From assembly GCF_003710935.1 (NCBI RefSeq), contig NZ_RHHS01000046.1:1-64000 (forward strand): DNA of 64,000 nt, written 5' to 3'. This document shows positions 38,662 through 48,148 of the stretch, piece after piece; the first letter of the stretch is position 1, and the number at the start of each line of letters is the position of its first letter. Origin of the DNA: Brevibacillus gelatini. Its GTDB lineage: Bacteria > Bacillota > Bacilli > Brevibacillales > Brevibacillaceae. A model generated the notes under the pieces. It was not told the DNA's origin and did not search any database. It worked only from the letters and a program-made list of their open reading frames with translations. The position numbers and the translations under genes were made by a program.

Positions 38662-39843
38662 TCAGGCTTGGGACAATGCCTCGCCGAGCGCCGCTATTGC
38701 CTGCTTTACCTCTTCGTCAGTCGTGATGAAGGAAGGCAGCAGACGGACTACTTGCGGACCGGCTGTCAGCAAAATCACGCCTTTGCTGCGTGCATAAGCA
38801 ACCACATCTCCTGCCGGAATCGCAAGCTCCACGCCGAGAAGCAAGCCTTTGCCCCGAACGGCGACGACCTTGTCGGGATGTTCGGCATGCAGCTTTTCCA
38901 GCTCATGCATCAGCACGTCGTGAATATGGGCTACCTTCTGCAAAATTTGCTCCTCTTCCATAGTCGCCAAGGTAGCGATTCCCGCCGTCGCCGCCAACGG
39001 ATTGCCGCCAAACGTCGTTCCGTGCGACCCTGGCGAAAAGGCTGCTGCCACTTCCTTCGTGGCGACTACAGCGCCAATCGGGAACCCGCTGCCCAATCCT
39101 TTTGCCAGCGAGATCGCGTCCGGCTTTACTCCGTATTGCTGAAAAGCGAACCATGTTCCGGTGCGGCCAATTCCTGTCTGAATTTCGTCCACCAAAAGCA
39201 GCAAGCCGTGCTCGTCGCACAAGTCGCGCAGCGCTTTGACCCACGCTTCTTCTGCCGGATGCACGCCGCCCTCGCCCTGAACCAGCTCCAGCATGATCGC
39301 GCACGTCTTGTCCGTGATCGCTGACTTGACCGCCGCAAGATCGTTGTACGGTACGGTAACAAACCCCGGCGGCAACGGCGCAAAGCCGTCCTTGACCTTT
39401 TCCTGCCCGGTCGCCGTCAATGTCGCCAGCGTCCGCCCGTGAAAAGACTGCTCAAAGGTAATGACTTCGAAGCGATTCTCACCCTTCACCTTTTGCGCGT
39501 AGCGGCGGGCCAGCTTAATCAGCCCTTCGTTGGCTTCCGCCCCGCTGTTGCAAAAGAACGCCTGATCCAGCCCGGACAGACGGCTCAGCTTTTCTGCCAA
39601 AATCTCCTGCTGCGGAATGTGCACCAGGTTGGAGCAGTGCCACAGCGTATCGAGCTGTTCGTGCAGCTTGGCTGTCACTTTTGGCGGAACATGCCCCAAA
39701 GACGTCACCGCAATTCCCGAAGTAAAATCGAGATATTGATTCCCCTGGTCGTCCCACACCTGATTTCCCTGACCTTTGACCAGACTGATCGGCCATCTCG
39801 CATAGTTATTCATCACATGCACAGGCGCTGTCACTGTACTCAT
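38662..39843 (-). CDS. argD: Acetylornithine aminotransferase
   Basis: ArgD is a PLP enzyme that transaminates N-acetylglutamate semialdehyde to N-acetylornithine. The 393-residue protein has the class III aminotransferase segments CNSGAEANEGLIKLAR, the FLVDEIQTGIGRTG-type stretch (LLVDEIQTGIGRTG) and the PLP lysine in ISLAKGLGSGFPIG. The second of two ATGs (39843) is used, seven bases after GGGAGGG. It follows argB by 13 bases. Confidence 0.95.
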   Translation of the reverse strand: MSTVTAPVHVMNNYARWPISLVKGQGNQVWDDQGNQYLDFTSGIAVTSLGHVPPKVTAKLHEQLDTLWHCSNLVHIPQQEILAEKLSRLSGLDQAFFCNSGAEANEGLIKLARRYAQKVKGENRFEVITFEQSFHGRTLATLTATGQEKVKDGFAPLPPGFVTVPYNDLAAVKSAITDKTCAIMLELVQGEGGVHPAEEAWVKALRDLCDEHGLLLLVDEIQTGIGRTGTWFAFQQYGVKPDAISLAKGLGSGFPIGAVVATKEVAAAFSPGSHGTTFGGNPLAATAGIATLATMEEEQILQKVAHIHDVLMHELEKLHAEHPDKVVAVRGKGLLLGVELAIPAGDVVAYARSKGVILLTAGPQVVRLLPSFITTDEEVKQAIAALGEALSQA

Positions 39844-39856
39844 GTTCATTCCCTCC

Positions 39857-40657
39857 CTAGTTCGCGTGATTCACGTTCATTCTGACTGTGGTTCCGACTG
39901 CTTCCCCTGCACATACGCCGAGAAGATCCTCCGCCGTCCCCCGGCAAATGACCACCTGGTCTACTCCCTCGCCGAGCGCATCCAGTGCTGCCTGGACCTT
40001 CGGGATCATTCCGCCGCTAATGATTCCGGACTGAATCATGTCCTGAATCTCCGCCGCGCTCGTCTGCGCTACGACTGCCTTGGTGCCGTCTGCTTGCGGA
40101 CGCAGAATGCCGGGAACGTCTGTTACCATGATGAGCTTTTCCGCCGCGAGTGCGGCTGCAATCGCTCCTGCGGCCACATCGGCGTTGATGTTGTACGTAT
40201 CCGCTCCATCCTCGCTGACGGACAGCGGCGCAATCACCGGCACGTAGCCTTGCGCCAGAATCGTTTGCGGTATCGTCGTATCGGCTTTCGTAATTTCTCC
40301 TACCCAGCCGAGCGGCTTTGCCGTTTTTTGCGCGATGAGCGTCTGACCGTCAATTCCGCTCACGCCCCACGCCTTGGCACCTGCCTGCGTCAGCCGTCTC
40401 ACCAGCACCTTGTTGATGCTGCCGCACAAAACCATTTCCACAACGCGCAGCGTATCCTCACAAGTTACACGCAGCCCGTCGACAAACTGGGGAACGATCT
40501 GAACGCGGTCCAGCATGTTGTTAATCGCGGGCCCGCCTCCGTGTACGATGACGATCTGCCTGCCTTCCTGCTGCAGCCTGGCGATCGCCTGAAAAAAAGA
40601 ATCGGGCAGCTGATCCATGGTGCTTCCGCCGCATTTGATGACGATGATTCCCTGCAT
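39857..40657 (-). CDS. argB: Acetylglutamate kinase
   Basis: ArgB phosphorylates N-acetylglutamate, the usual feedback-controlled step. The 266-residue protein begins QGIIVIKCGGSTMD with the ATP-binding glycine loop and has VIVHGGGPAINNML and the VTDVPGIL segment. The ATG at 40657 lies six bases after GAGGGGGAG. It directly follows argC with 13 bases between; argJ, which usually separates them, is not present here. Confidence 0.95.
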   Translation of the reverse strand: MQGIIVIKCGGSTMDQLPDSFFQAIARLQQEGRQIVIVHGGGPAINNMLDRVQIVPQFVDGLRVTCEDTLRVVEMVLCGSINKVLVRRLTQAGAKAWGVSGIDGQTLIAQKTAKPLGWVGEITKADTTIPQTILAQGYVPVIAPLSVSEDGADTYNINADVAAGAIAAALAAEKLIMVTDVPGILRPQADGTKAVVAQTSAAEIQDMIQSGIISGGMIPKVQAALDALGEGVDQVVICRGTAEDLLGVCAGEAVGTTVRMNVNHAN

Positions 40658-40670
40658 TGTTTCTCCCCCT

Positions 40671-41711
40671 CTACGGATACACCGGAACGAGCGGCAGTCC
40701 CGTTTTTTCCGGCAGTCCGAACATGACATTCATGTTTTGCACGGCTTGGCCTGCTGCGCCCTTCATCATGTTGTCGATCACCGACAGCAAAACAACGCGC
40801 CCTGTGCGCTGGTCCACATGAATCGCAATATCGCAGTAATTCGAACCGTAAACCTCTTTCGTCCGCGGATGGCTTCCGGCCGGGCGCACACGGACAAACG
40901 GCTTGTCGGCATAAGTCGCTTCATACAGCTCCTGAATTTGCGCCTGGGTCACATCTGCAGTCAGTTGTCCGTAAGCAGTGACCAAAATGCCGCGCGTCAT
41001 CGGCACCAGATGCGGAGTAAACTGGACGACTGTCTCCACGCCGCTCTGCTTTTGCAGCTCCTGCTCAATCTCTGGCGTATGCTGATGGCTGCCTACCTTG
41101 TATGCGTGAATGCTCTCATTGATTTCGCTGTAATGCACGCCAAGCGACACCCCGCGGCCAGCCCCGGACACACCTGACTTGGCGTCAACGATCCAACTGT
41201 TTGACTGCACCCAGCCGCTTTTCATCAAAGGAATCAAGGCGAGCAAGGTCGCTGTCGGATAGCAGCCCGGATTGGCAATGAGTCTGGCCCCCGCAACCTG
41301 CTCCCGATTCCATTCTGTCAGGCCGTATACGGCTTGTTCTACGTAGCTTGCGGGCGCTGGCTGCTTTTTGTACCACGCCTTGTACACCTCGCCTTTTTCC
41401 AGGCGAAAATCTCCGGACAGATCAATCACCTTCACGCCGTTTTCTACCAACTGCGGAGACAATCCGGCACTCACGCCCGCAGGTGTAGCGAGAAAAATAA
41501 GATCGTTTGCGGCGCTCATGCTTTCTGCGTCAATCGGCAAAAGCTTTGGCAATCCCAATCCCGCTACGTGAGGAAAAGTTTTTTCCAATCCCTCTCCCTC
41601 TGCGGAGCTTGAATAAACATTCGCTATTTCAACATGGGGATGTCCAGCCAGCAGACGGATCAACTCCGCACCGCCGTAACCGGTTGCCCCAACGATTCCG
41701 ACCCGAATCAT
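40671..41711 (-). CDS. argC: N-acetyl-gamma-glutamyl-phosphate reductase
   Basis: ArgC reduces acetylglutamyl phosphate with NADPH. The 346-residue protein has the Rossmann start VGIVGATGYGGAELIRLLAG and the catalytic Cys in IANPGCYPTATLLAL, with SGVSGAGRG following. It is the first gene of argCBD and lies 36 bases downstream of an ArgR-controlled promoter. Confidence 0.96.
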   Translation of the reverse strand: MIRVGIVGATGYGGAELIRLLAGHPHVEIANVYSSSAEGEGLEKTFPHVAGLGLPKLLPIDAESMSAANDLIFLATPAGVSAGLSPQLVENGVKVIDLSGDFRLEKGEVYKAWYKKQPAPASYVEQAVYGLTEWNREQVAGARLIANPGCYPTATLLALIPLMKSGWVQSNSWIVDAKSGVSGAGRGVSLGVHYSEINESIHAYKVGSHQHTPEIEQELQKQSGVETVVQFTPHLVPMTRGILVTAYGQLTADVTQAQIQELYEATYADKPFVRVRPAGSHPRTKEVYGSNYCDIAIHVDQRTGRVVLLSVIDNMMKGAAGQAVQNMNVMFGLPEKTGLPLVPVYP

Positions 41712-41741
41712 GCCCCTCTCTCCTTCTTCCTATCACCGACT

Positions 41742-41776
41742 TGTATTTTTATACATGAATAATAATAAAAATTCAA
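41742..41776 (-). promoter_or_regulatory. argCBD promoter with two ArgR/AhrC boxes
   Basis: TTGAAT (41771-41776) and TATAAA (41748-41753) are 17 bases apart. A perfect ARG box (TGTATTTTTATACA, 41742-41755) covers the -10 and a 12-of-14 box (41762-41775) covers the -35, again with centres 20 bp apart. Confidence 0.82.
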
Positions 41777-41822
41777 ATGAAATACAACTGGCAAATCTGA
41801 CGCATGCAGGGCAGTTTCATGC

Positions 41823-41852
41823 AAAAAACGCCCAGGTACTGTACCTGAGCGT
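41823..41852 (-). terminator. Terminator of cccB
   Basis: An 11-bp stem (ACGCTCAGGTA / TACCTGGGCGT) with a 3-base loop is followed by six T on the minus strand, between cccB and the argC promoter. Confidence 0.85.
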
Positions 41853-41870
41853 CCTTTGTCCAACTCACCA

Positions 41871-42233
41871 TTATTTTTTGTCTGCAAGCCAGGCAGCGAT
41901 GTTTTCCGCGTCTGTCCCTTTTACCAGACCAGGCGGCATCGAGCCTTTTCCGTTATTCAGCACTTCCAGAATCTGCTCCTTGCTCAGCTGGCTGCCAATT
42001 TTTTGCAAATTCGGCCCGACAGCACCTTCCAGCGATTGTCCATGGCAGCCTGCACAGTTGTTTTTAAACAACGCTTCTGCCGTCGCCGCATCGTAGCTGC
42101 CAGATGGAGCTGTTGTCGAAGGTGTTTCGGCAGCAGGGGTTTCAGCAGGGGGCTGTGCCTGCTGATTACCGCCACAGGCAGCAAGCGAGAATGAAAGTAC
42201 AGCCGCAACCGTAATCAGTGGGATGCGTTTCAA
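41871..42233 (-). CDS. cccB: Membrane-anchored cytochrome c-551 (lipoprotein)
   Basis: This 120-residue protein has a lipoprotein signal with lipobox LAAC near residue 19, a Pro/Ala/Thr-rich linker (about 20-48) and a small class I cytochrome c domain. The haem site is CAGCH, and the axial Met is likely in GSMPPGLV. It would carry electrons on the outer face of the membrane to a cytochrome oxidase. cccB also neighbours ftsEX and prfB in B. subtilis. Here the arg genes separate it from ftsE. Confidence 0.93.
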   Translation of the reverse strand: MKRIPLITVAAVLSFSLAACGGNQQAQPPAETPAAETPSTTAPSGSYDAATAEALFKNNCAGCHGQSLEGAVGPNLQKIGSQLSKEQILEVLNNGKGSMPPGLVKGTDAENIAAWLADKK

Positions 42234-42314
42234 GGCTGTTCCCTCCTTTTTATAGGAATTCTTCGCTCAGTATACCTCCACGACGCGCTCTTCATTCCTG
42301 TCACGCTGCAAATT

Positions 42315-42584
42315 TCAGGACAAGGGCAGTTCGAGCGGATTCCATTCCCGCAGTTCCAGTGTCCGCGCGCCTTCTACAATAACCGGATCGCCTTCTGCCA
42401 GCTTGCGTGCTTCCTCCAGAGACTCGGCCTTGTAGATGACCATGCCTCCCTGCTTGTCTGTGAATGGACCAGCCATCACCACTTTCCCCTGCTTGTACAA
42501 ATCATTGATATACGCCAAATGAGCCGGTCTGATTTTCGCATTCAATTCCTGATCGACAATCGGCAACAAAGCGACATACAACAT
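42315..42584 (-). CDS. YciI-family protein
   Basis: The 89-residue protein has the YciI/YCII fold pattern: a conserved His in RPAHLAYINDLYKQG, GPF-D in VVMAGPFTDKQGG, and the closing strand ALEEARKLAEGDP-like ESLEEARKLAEGDP. YciI proteins resemble small ferredoxin-like enzymes; the conserved His-Asp pair suggests catalysis, but the reaction is unknown. It stands alone between cccB and prfB. Confidence 0.85.
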   Translation of the reverse strand: MLYVALLPIVDQELNAKIRPAHLAYINDLYKQGKVVMAGPFTDKQGGMVIYKAESLEEARKLAEGDPVIVEGARTLELREWNPLELPLS

Positions 42585-42717
42585 GGATGAGCCCTCTCCT
42601 TTATTTTGCGTATTTGATTGCAGTATAACATATTTGCCAATCGGGGCATCGCAACACCGTTTCCGGCAGCTACTTTAAAGCGCACTTTCGGTGTGGAGTA
42701 TTCAATCAGGCATCACC

Positions 42718-42744
42718 AAAAGACGGCATGGAAGCCATGCCGTC
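42718..42744 (-). terminator. Terminator of prfB
   Basis: A perfect 10-bp stem (GACGGCATGG / CCATGCCGTC) with a 3-base loop is followed by TTTTGG on the minus strand. Confidence 0.8.
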
Positions 42745-42816
42745 AGGTGGGATTTTTCGCTCAGAACGCTGCCAAAAGCATAAGCCTTGCAGCAAAGAGC
42801 GGCTGTATATACAGTT

Positions 42817-43930
42817 CTAGCGCTTGATCTGCGCGCGCAGGTAGGCGTCGATAAAAGCGTCGATTTCGCCGTCCATCACGGCCTGAACGTTTCCTACCTC
42901 CATGTTGGTCCGGTGATCCTTCACCAGACTGTACGGATGGAAAACGTAGGAACGAATCTGGCTTCCCCAGGCGATATCCTTCTGTTCGCCCTGGATGGCA
43001 GCCAATGTTTTTTCCTGTTCTTCCCGCTTTTTCTCGAACAGCCGAGCCGTCAGCATTTTCATGGCCCGCTCCCGGTTTTTGATTTGCGAGCGCTCGGTTT
43101 GGCATGTCACCACAATGCCTGTCGGCAAGTGGGTAATCCGGACAGCGGAGTCGGTCGTGTTGATATGCTGACCACCCGCACCACTGGAACGGTAGGTGTC
43201 GATCTTGAGGTCTTCCGTGCGGATGTCCACGGCATTGTCGTCCTCGATTTCCGGGAGAACGTTGCAGGATACAAACGATGTATGACGGCGACCGGAAGCG
43301 TCGAATGGAGAAATGCGCACGAGGCGGTGCACACCTTTTTCCGACTTGAGGTAGCCGTAGGCGTTGTACCCTTTTATCAGGAGCGTCACGCTTTTCACGC
43401 CTGCCTCATCCCCAGGCAAATAGTCCAAGGTTTCGACTTTAAAGCCTTTGGCATCTGCCCAGCGTGTGTACATGCGCAACAGCATGGAAGCCCAGTCCTG
43501 CGATTCGGTTCCACCCGCTCCCGGATGCAGTTCCAGAATCGCATTGTTTTTGTCGTACTGATCGCTCAGAAGCAGTTCCAGCTCAAAGCGTTCAAACGAC
43601 TTTCTCAGCTCCTGGGTGCTGTCGTACAGGTCCTGAATGAGCGACGTGTCGCCTTCTTCGATGACCAGTTCCAGCATCACCTGGAGGTCTTCGTATTGGG
43701 AATCCAGCTTGCCCATCGTTTCGACGAGACTTTTGATGGCGTTCAGCTCGCTGATTGTCTTTTGCGCAGCTTCGTTGTCATCCCAGAAGTCTGGAGCCAG
43801 CATGCGCTCTTCCAGCTCGCCGATCCGCTCCTGTTTTGCAGGGAGGTCAAAGAGACCCCCTGATATCCGCTAAACGCTTAGCCATACTGGACATCTCTTG
43901 TTTGATGTCCGCAATATCAATCAATGCCAT
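42817..43930 (-). CDS. prfB: Peptide chain release factor 2, with programmed +1 frameshift
   Basis: RF2 ends translation at UGA and UAA. The gene starts with ATG at 43930; after 27 codons it meets an in-frame TGA at 43849-43847 within AGGGGG-TCT-CTT-TGA-C, the classic autoregulatory slip site, and continues in the +1 frame ([17 protein letters not shown]). The long part carries the stop-codon recognition motif SPF in [11 protein letters not shown] and the catalytic GGQ in [15 protein letters not shown]. The full product has about 370 residues. It lies downstream of secA as in B. subtilis. Confidence 0.96.
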
Positions 43931-43967
43931 TTTTGCGAGTCACCTTCTCTTTACGTAAGCTACGTTT

Positions 43968-43996
43968 ATTGTAACGTAATTCGCCAGATCCGCAAA
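43968..43996 (-). promoter_or_regulatory. Candidate prfB promoter
   Basis: TTTGCG and TACAAT with a 17-base spacer lie 40 bases upstream of prfB on the minus strand. The -35 is a weak match. Confidence 0.45.
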
Positions 43997-44054
43997 CCTG
44001 CCAACCTGCCGTGCGTAAAAAGCGTGAATCGCCGCTTGTCCGCCATCTGCCCTG

Positions 44055-44504
44055 CTAGGTAGCCATTGGCGGTGATGGCGAGGATCGCAAGTCGCGGACT
44101 TCGTGCGGTTGTTTGCTTTCCGGCTGCGGTGCCGCAACCACAGACAGATGCGACGGGCGAATTCGTGTCGCTTTCTTGCGGATGTTTTGCTGCATGCGCG
44201 ATTGCTTGCGTCGTCCATGCTCTGCCGCCGCCGGACTTTGCTTTTGCTGATCGAGCATGCCTTTTGGCGAGATCAGCACGCCTGGCGTCCAGTTCGGCTC
44301 CGGTATCTCGGTTTTCAGCCGTTCTTCATAGAATACAGGATCTTCAGCCGTAAATACTTTTGGCTGCTCCCCTCGTTCCCCTTTGGCAATCCATTTTACT
44401 TTTTTATGCTCCGCTGCCGCTTTCAGCACAGCTTTCAGTGTATTCCCGATTCTTTCCATCACATTTTTGGTTTGTATGCCCATCACGTTGACTGTCGCTT
44501 TCAT
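44055..44504 (-). CDS. Hypothetical protein
   Basis: I do not recognise this 149-residue protein. It starts at an ATG seven bases after GGGGG. The first half looks like a folded domain (KATVNVMGIQTKNVMERIGNTL in two pieces, then a stretch PVFYEERLKTEIPEPNWTPG). The second half is rich in Gln, Arg, Pro and Ser and is probably disordered. It has no signal peptide or membrane segment. It lies between secA and prfB, where B. subtilis has no gene, and it may be specific to the genus. Confidence 0.45.
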   Translation of the reverse strand: MKATVNVMGIQTKNVMERIGNTLKAVLKAAAEHKKVKWIAKGERGEQPKVFTAEDPVFYEERLKTEIPEPNWTPGVLISPKGMLDQQKQSPAAAEHGRRKQSRMQQNIRKKATRIRPSHLSVVAAPQPESKQPHEVRDLRSSPSPPMAT

Positions 44505-44767
44505 TGCCATTCCCCCGTCCCCGTGTATTTGGTAAAAAGTGTTGTACCTATGATTCTATGGATTTTTCCGGACATTTCCACCTGAATCGTTCGATGACTT
44601 TTACCAGTGTTAGACAAATAGGCCGATCATAACAAACACGGAAGAACAGATCGGGACGAATACTGTCTAGGCATCAGGAAACAGTAAGAAAATCTCTTGG
44701 GCGGGTTTTACCAGTCTACACAAACGGCGCAACTGCGCTGCACACAGAGCGTCTCCTGTCGATTGGA
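44505..44767. other. Intergenic region without recognised features
   Basis: Apart from the secA terminator at its right end, this stretch shows no open frame with a ribosome binding site, no clear promoter and no repeat. Confidence 0.35.
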
Positions 44768-44820
44768 AAAGAAAAAAGCATCCCTCCCGAAAGCGAACTG
44801 GCCGCTGTGAAGAGGAATGC
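44768..44820 (-). terminator. Terminator of secA
   Basis: GCATTCCTC and GAGGGATGC form a 9-bp stem with one G-U pair around a 25-base loop, followed by six T on the minus strand. Confidence 0.65.
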
Positions 44821-44848
44821 TCTGCTTGCTATGGTCAGGCTTAAGCCT

Positions 44849-47368
44849 TTACTGCTTTTTGTTTTGGCGACGGCGCTCCTGCTCCTGGGCACGGCGCTGT
44901 GCGCGGTTTTTCGGATCTGCATCGCCAGACGTCTCAGGGGTTGGGCGATCGGACGGACCTGATGTTTGCAACTGGTTCGGGTCGATGCCCTGGCCGCGGA
45001 TAACATCCTGACGCTCCAGGTTTTGGCTCACTTCGGCCTTCATGATGTACATGGCCACTTCTTCCTGTACGGAAGCCAGCATGGCTTGATACATCTCGTA
45101 GCCTTCGAACTGGTACTCACGCAGCGGATCGTTTTGCGCGTAGGCACGCAGGTGAATCCCTTGGCGCAGTTGCTCCATCGCGTCGATGTGATCCATCCAT
45201 TTGCTGTCGACAGCGCGCAGAATGACCACTTTTTCGAACTCGCGCATCATCTCGCCGATTTGCGCTTCCCGCTCCTTGTACTGTTTGACCACTTCGTCTT
45301 TCAAAAGCTCGACGATTTCTTCCGCTTCCTTGCCTTTCAGCATGGAGACGGTAATGGTTTCATCGTGCAAGAAGCCGTTGTTTGCTGCATCGGCCAATGC
45401 TTGCAGGTCCCAATCCTCCGGTACCTCTTCTTTTGGACAATGCTGCTCGACCGCACGCTCCAGCACGCTGAAAATCATGTTGAGCGCAACTTCGCTGAGA
45501 TTATCCTGCTCCAGAATTTCCTTGCGCTGCTTGTAGACGACGAGGCGCTGCTGGTTCATCACGTCGTCGTACTGGAGTACGCCTTTCCGTGCATCGAAGT
45601 TGGAGCCTTCGACGCGTTTTTGCGCAGATTCTACCGCGCGCGTAACCAGGCGGCTCTCAATCGGCATGTCTTCTTCCATGCCCAGGCGATCCATCATGTT
45701 CATGATATTGTCTGCCCCGAAGCGGCGCATCAGCTCATCCTGCATCGACAGGAAGAACTGCGAGGAACCAGGGTCCCCTTGACGCCCGGCACGACCGCGC
45801 AGCTGGTTGTCGATCCGGCGGCTCTCGTGACGCTCGGTACCGATGATGTGCAGACCGCCCAACTCGGCTACGCCTTCGCCCAACTGGATGTCCGTACCGC
45901 GACCGGCCATGTTCGTAGCGATTGTCACCGCACCGTACTGACCTGCACGTGCGACGATTTCTGCCTCCCGCGCGTGATGCTTCGCGTTCAATACGTTATG
46001 GGGAACGCCTTTTTGCTTCAGCATCTGCGACAGACGCTCCGAGTTTTCAATGGAGATTGTACCGACGAGAATCGGCTGACCTTTTTTATGACGTTCGACG
46101 ATGTCGTTCACAACCGCGCGATACTTGGCCGCTTCGGTTTTGAAAACAAGATCCGGCATGTCCTGACGGATCACCGGCTTGTTCGTCGGAATGACGACAA
46201 CATCGAGACCGTAAATCTTTTTGAACTCTTCTTCCTCTGTCTTCGCCGTACCGGTCATTCCGGCAAGCTTTTCGTACATACGGAAGTAGTTTTGCAGGGT
46301 GATTGTAGCGAGCGTCATGCTCTCGCTTTGTACACGCAGACCTTCCTTGGCCTCAATCGCCTGGTGCAAACCGTCGCTGTAGCGGCGTCCCACCATCAGA
46401 CGGCCCGTGAACTCGTCGACGATGACAACCTCGCCATCCTGCACCACGTAGTCCACGTCACGCTTGAACAGGACCTGGGCTTTCAGCGCCGCTGTAATGT
46501 GGTGGTTCAGGGTGATGTGTGCCGTGTCGTACAGGTTGTCGATGTTAAAGGCTTTCTCGACCTTGCTCACACCCTCGTCTGTCAGGTTGACGATCTTGAG
46601 CTTTTCATCAATCGTGAAGTCTTTTTCCGGCTCCAGCCGCTTCACAAAGTGCGAGCAGATGTAGTACAGCTCTGTCGACTTGTTGGCCGATCCGGAAATA
46701 ATCAGCGGTGTCCGCGCTTCGTCGATCAGGATGCTGTCCACCTCGTCAATGATGGCAAAAAAGAGCGGACGCTGCACCATCTGTTCCTTGTAGAGAACCA
46801 TGTTGTCGCGCAAATAGTCAAAGCCGAACTCGTTGTTTGTACCATAGGTAATGTCACAGGCATAGGCGGCCCGCTTTTCTTCCGGGCTCAGTCCGTTTTT
46901 GTTCAGACCGACTGTCAGGCCAAGGAAGTTGTACAGCTGCCCCATGATCTGCGAGTCGCGCTCTGCCAGGTATTCGTTGACCGTTACGACGTGAACGCCT
47001 TTGCCAAGCAGGGCATTGAGGTAGGTCGCCAAGGTAGCCACCAAGGTTTTCCCCTCACCGGTTTTCATTTCAGCAATGCGGCCTTCCTGCAGCACCATAC
47101 CGCCAATGAGCTGAACGTCGAAGTGGCGCATGCCCAAAACGCGCTTCGACGCCTCGCGCACAACAGCAAACGCTTCGTTCAGGATTTTGTCCAGCTGTTC
47201 GCCTTGCGCCAGCCGAGCCTTAAACTCTGCGGTTTTCTCCCGCAGTTGCTCGTCGGAAAGCTGGGATATGCTTGGTTCAAGCGCATTGATCGCTTCCACG
47301 CGCTTGAACATTTTTTTTACTTCACGTTCATTGCTGTCGCCAAATATCTTTTTAACGAGTCCTAACAT
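44849..47368 (-). CDS. secA: Preprotein translocase ATPase SecA (no C-terminal zinc-binding domain)
   Basis: SecA drives secreted proteins through SecYEG. The 839-residue protein begins [18 protein letters not shown], with Walker [14 protein letters not shown], Walker [18 protein letters not shown], the helicase motif [14 protein letters not shown] and the helical scaffold and wing regions. The C-terminal tail is basic and Gln-rich ([16 protein letters not shown]) and lacks the CxCxSG...C(H/C) zinc motif found in B. subtilis and E. coli SecA. No zinc motif appears in other frames downstream, so it is not a frameshift. The ATG at 47368 follows AAGGGG. Confidence 0.96.
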   Translation of the reverse strand: MLGLVKKIFGDSNEREVKKMFKRVEAINALEPSISQLSDEQLREKTAEFKARLAQGEQLDKILNEAFAVVREASKRVLGMRHFDVQLIGGMVLQEGRIAEMKTGEGKTLVATLATYLNALLGKGVHVVTVNEYLAERDSQIMGQLYNFLGLTVGLNKNGLSPEEKRAAYACDITYGTNNEFGFDYLRDNMVLYKEQMVQRPLFFAIIDEVDSILIDEARTPLIISGSANKSTELYYICSHFVKRLEPEKDFTIDEKLKIVNLTDEGVSKVEKAFNIDNLYDTAHITLNHHITAALKAQVLFKRDVDYVVQDGEVVIVDEFTGRLMVGRRYSDGLHQAIEAKEGLRVQSESMTLATITLQNYFRMYEKLAGMTGTAKTEEEEFKKIYGLDVVVIPTNKPVIRQDMPDLVFKTEAAKYRAVVNDIVERHKKGQPILVGTISIENSERLSQMLKQKGVPHNVLNAKHHAREAEIVARAGQYGAVTIATNMAGRGTDIQLGEGVAELGGLHIIGTERHESRRIDNQLRGRAGRQGDPGSSQFFLSMQDELMRRFGADNIMNMMDRLGMEEDMPIESRLVTRAVESAQKRVEGSNFDARKGVLQYDDVMNQQRLVVYKQRKEILEQDNLSEVALNMIFSVLERAVEQHCPKEEVPEDWDLQALADAANNGFLHDETITVSMLKGKEAEEIVELLKDEVVKQYKEREAQIGEMMREFEKVVILRAVDSKWMDHIDAMEQLRQGIHLRAYAQNDPLREYQFEGYEMYQAMLASVQEEVAMYIMKAEVSQNLERQDVIRGQGIDPNQLQTSGPSDRPTPETSGDADPKNRAQRRAQEQERRRQNKKQ

Positions 47369-47501
47369 GAGGACACCCCTTCCATATGCTTCCAAACAAA
47401 AAATATCGCACCACCTGGCGCGCCAGAAAAAAAGATGCCGATTCTACGAAAATAATACTTTCTAAAAAGCTATTTTAACAAATAGAGGCTGACATACACA
47501 A

Positions 47502-47531
47502 GTAAAGGGAGTTGCCAAAAGCAACTCCCTA
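47502..47531 (-). terminator. Terminator of hpf
   Basis: A perfect 10-bp stem (AGGGAGTTGC / GCAACTCCCT) with a 5-base loop lies between hpf and secA. The T tract is short (TTTA). Confidence 0.65.
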
Positions 47532-47563
47532 GTCTTATACGAGTGAAGAATTGTAAAGTTTCG

Positions 47564-48118
47564 TTATTTTGGTTCAATCAAACCATAACGTCCGTCATTG
47601 CGGCGGTAGACCACGCTGACATCGTTGGTGTCACTGTTTTGGAAAACGAAGAAGTTGTGTCCCAGCATATCCATCTGCATGACCGCTTCCTGCGCATCCA
47701 TCGGTTTCAAGTCAAAACGCTTCGTTCTGACAATATCGATGTCAACATCTTCATCATCGACATCATGTATCATCACAGCTACTTGTTGACTGTCGCGCTG
47801 TCCGACTTTTGCAGCGGAATCAACTCGCAGCTTACGCATCAATTTCGTTCTATGCTTCCGAACTTGACGGTCCAGCTTTTCTGCCACCAGATCAATAGCG
47901 GCATACATGTCCTCTTGCGTTTCTTCTGCCCGGATAATCACCCCGCCAAGTGGGATTGTTACCTCGATGGTACCTTCACCGCGACGTACATGCATGGTAA
48001 CTTGTACATCTGCGGACGTAGTATCGAAGTATTTTTCGAGACGGCCGACTTTCTTTTCCACATACTCTTTTAATGCTTCGGTGACTTGAATGTTTTCTCC
48101 ACGAATATGAAATTTCAT
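47564..48118 (-). CDS. hpf: Long-form ribosome hibernation promoting factor
   Basis: The 184-residue protein has the N-terminal S30AE domain (KFHIRGENIQVTEALKEYVEKK, about 1-100) that blocks the ribosomal A/P sites, and a C-terminal dimerisation domain (about 125-184, EAVMQMDMLGHNFFVFQN, then YGLIEP) that pairs 70S ribosomes into 100S. This is YvyD of B. subtilis. The ATG at 48118 lies eight bases after AGGAGG. A sigma-H-type promoter lies upstream, fitting expression on entry to stationary phase. Confidence 0.96.
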   Translation of the reverse strand: MKFHIRGENIQVTEALKEYVEKKVGRLEKYFDTTSADVQVTMHVRRGEGTIEVTIPLGGVIIRAEETQEDMYAAIDLVAEKLDRQVRKHRTKLMRKLRVDSAAKVGQRDSQQVAVMIHDVDDEDVDIDIVRTKRFDLKPMDAQEAVMQMDMLGHNFFVFQNSDTNDVSVVYRRNDGRYGLIEPK

Positions 48119-48148
48119 GGTTCCAACCTCCTTCCGTCTATATATAGG

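Noticed and set aside
44716-45006. Frameshifted zinc-binding tail of secA in another frame
   Set aside because: The alternative frame near the secA end encodes no CxCxSG motif, so a frameshift does not explain the missing domain.
44966-47365. Plus-strand open frame of 799 codons opposite secA
   Set aside because: Antisense shadow of secA in a GC-rich gene; the composition is dominated by His, Gln, Arg and Val as expected of a reversed frame.
47415-47426. Perfect palindrome CTGGCGCGCCAG upstream of secA
   Set aside because: It is a single 12-base GC palindrome without a T tract or a second copy, so there is nothing to support an operator or terminator call.
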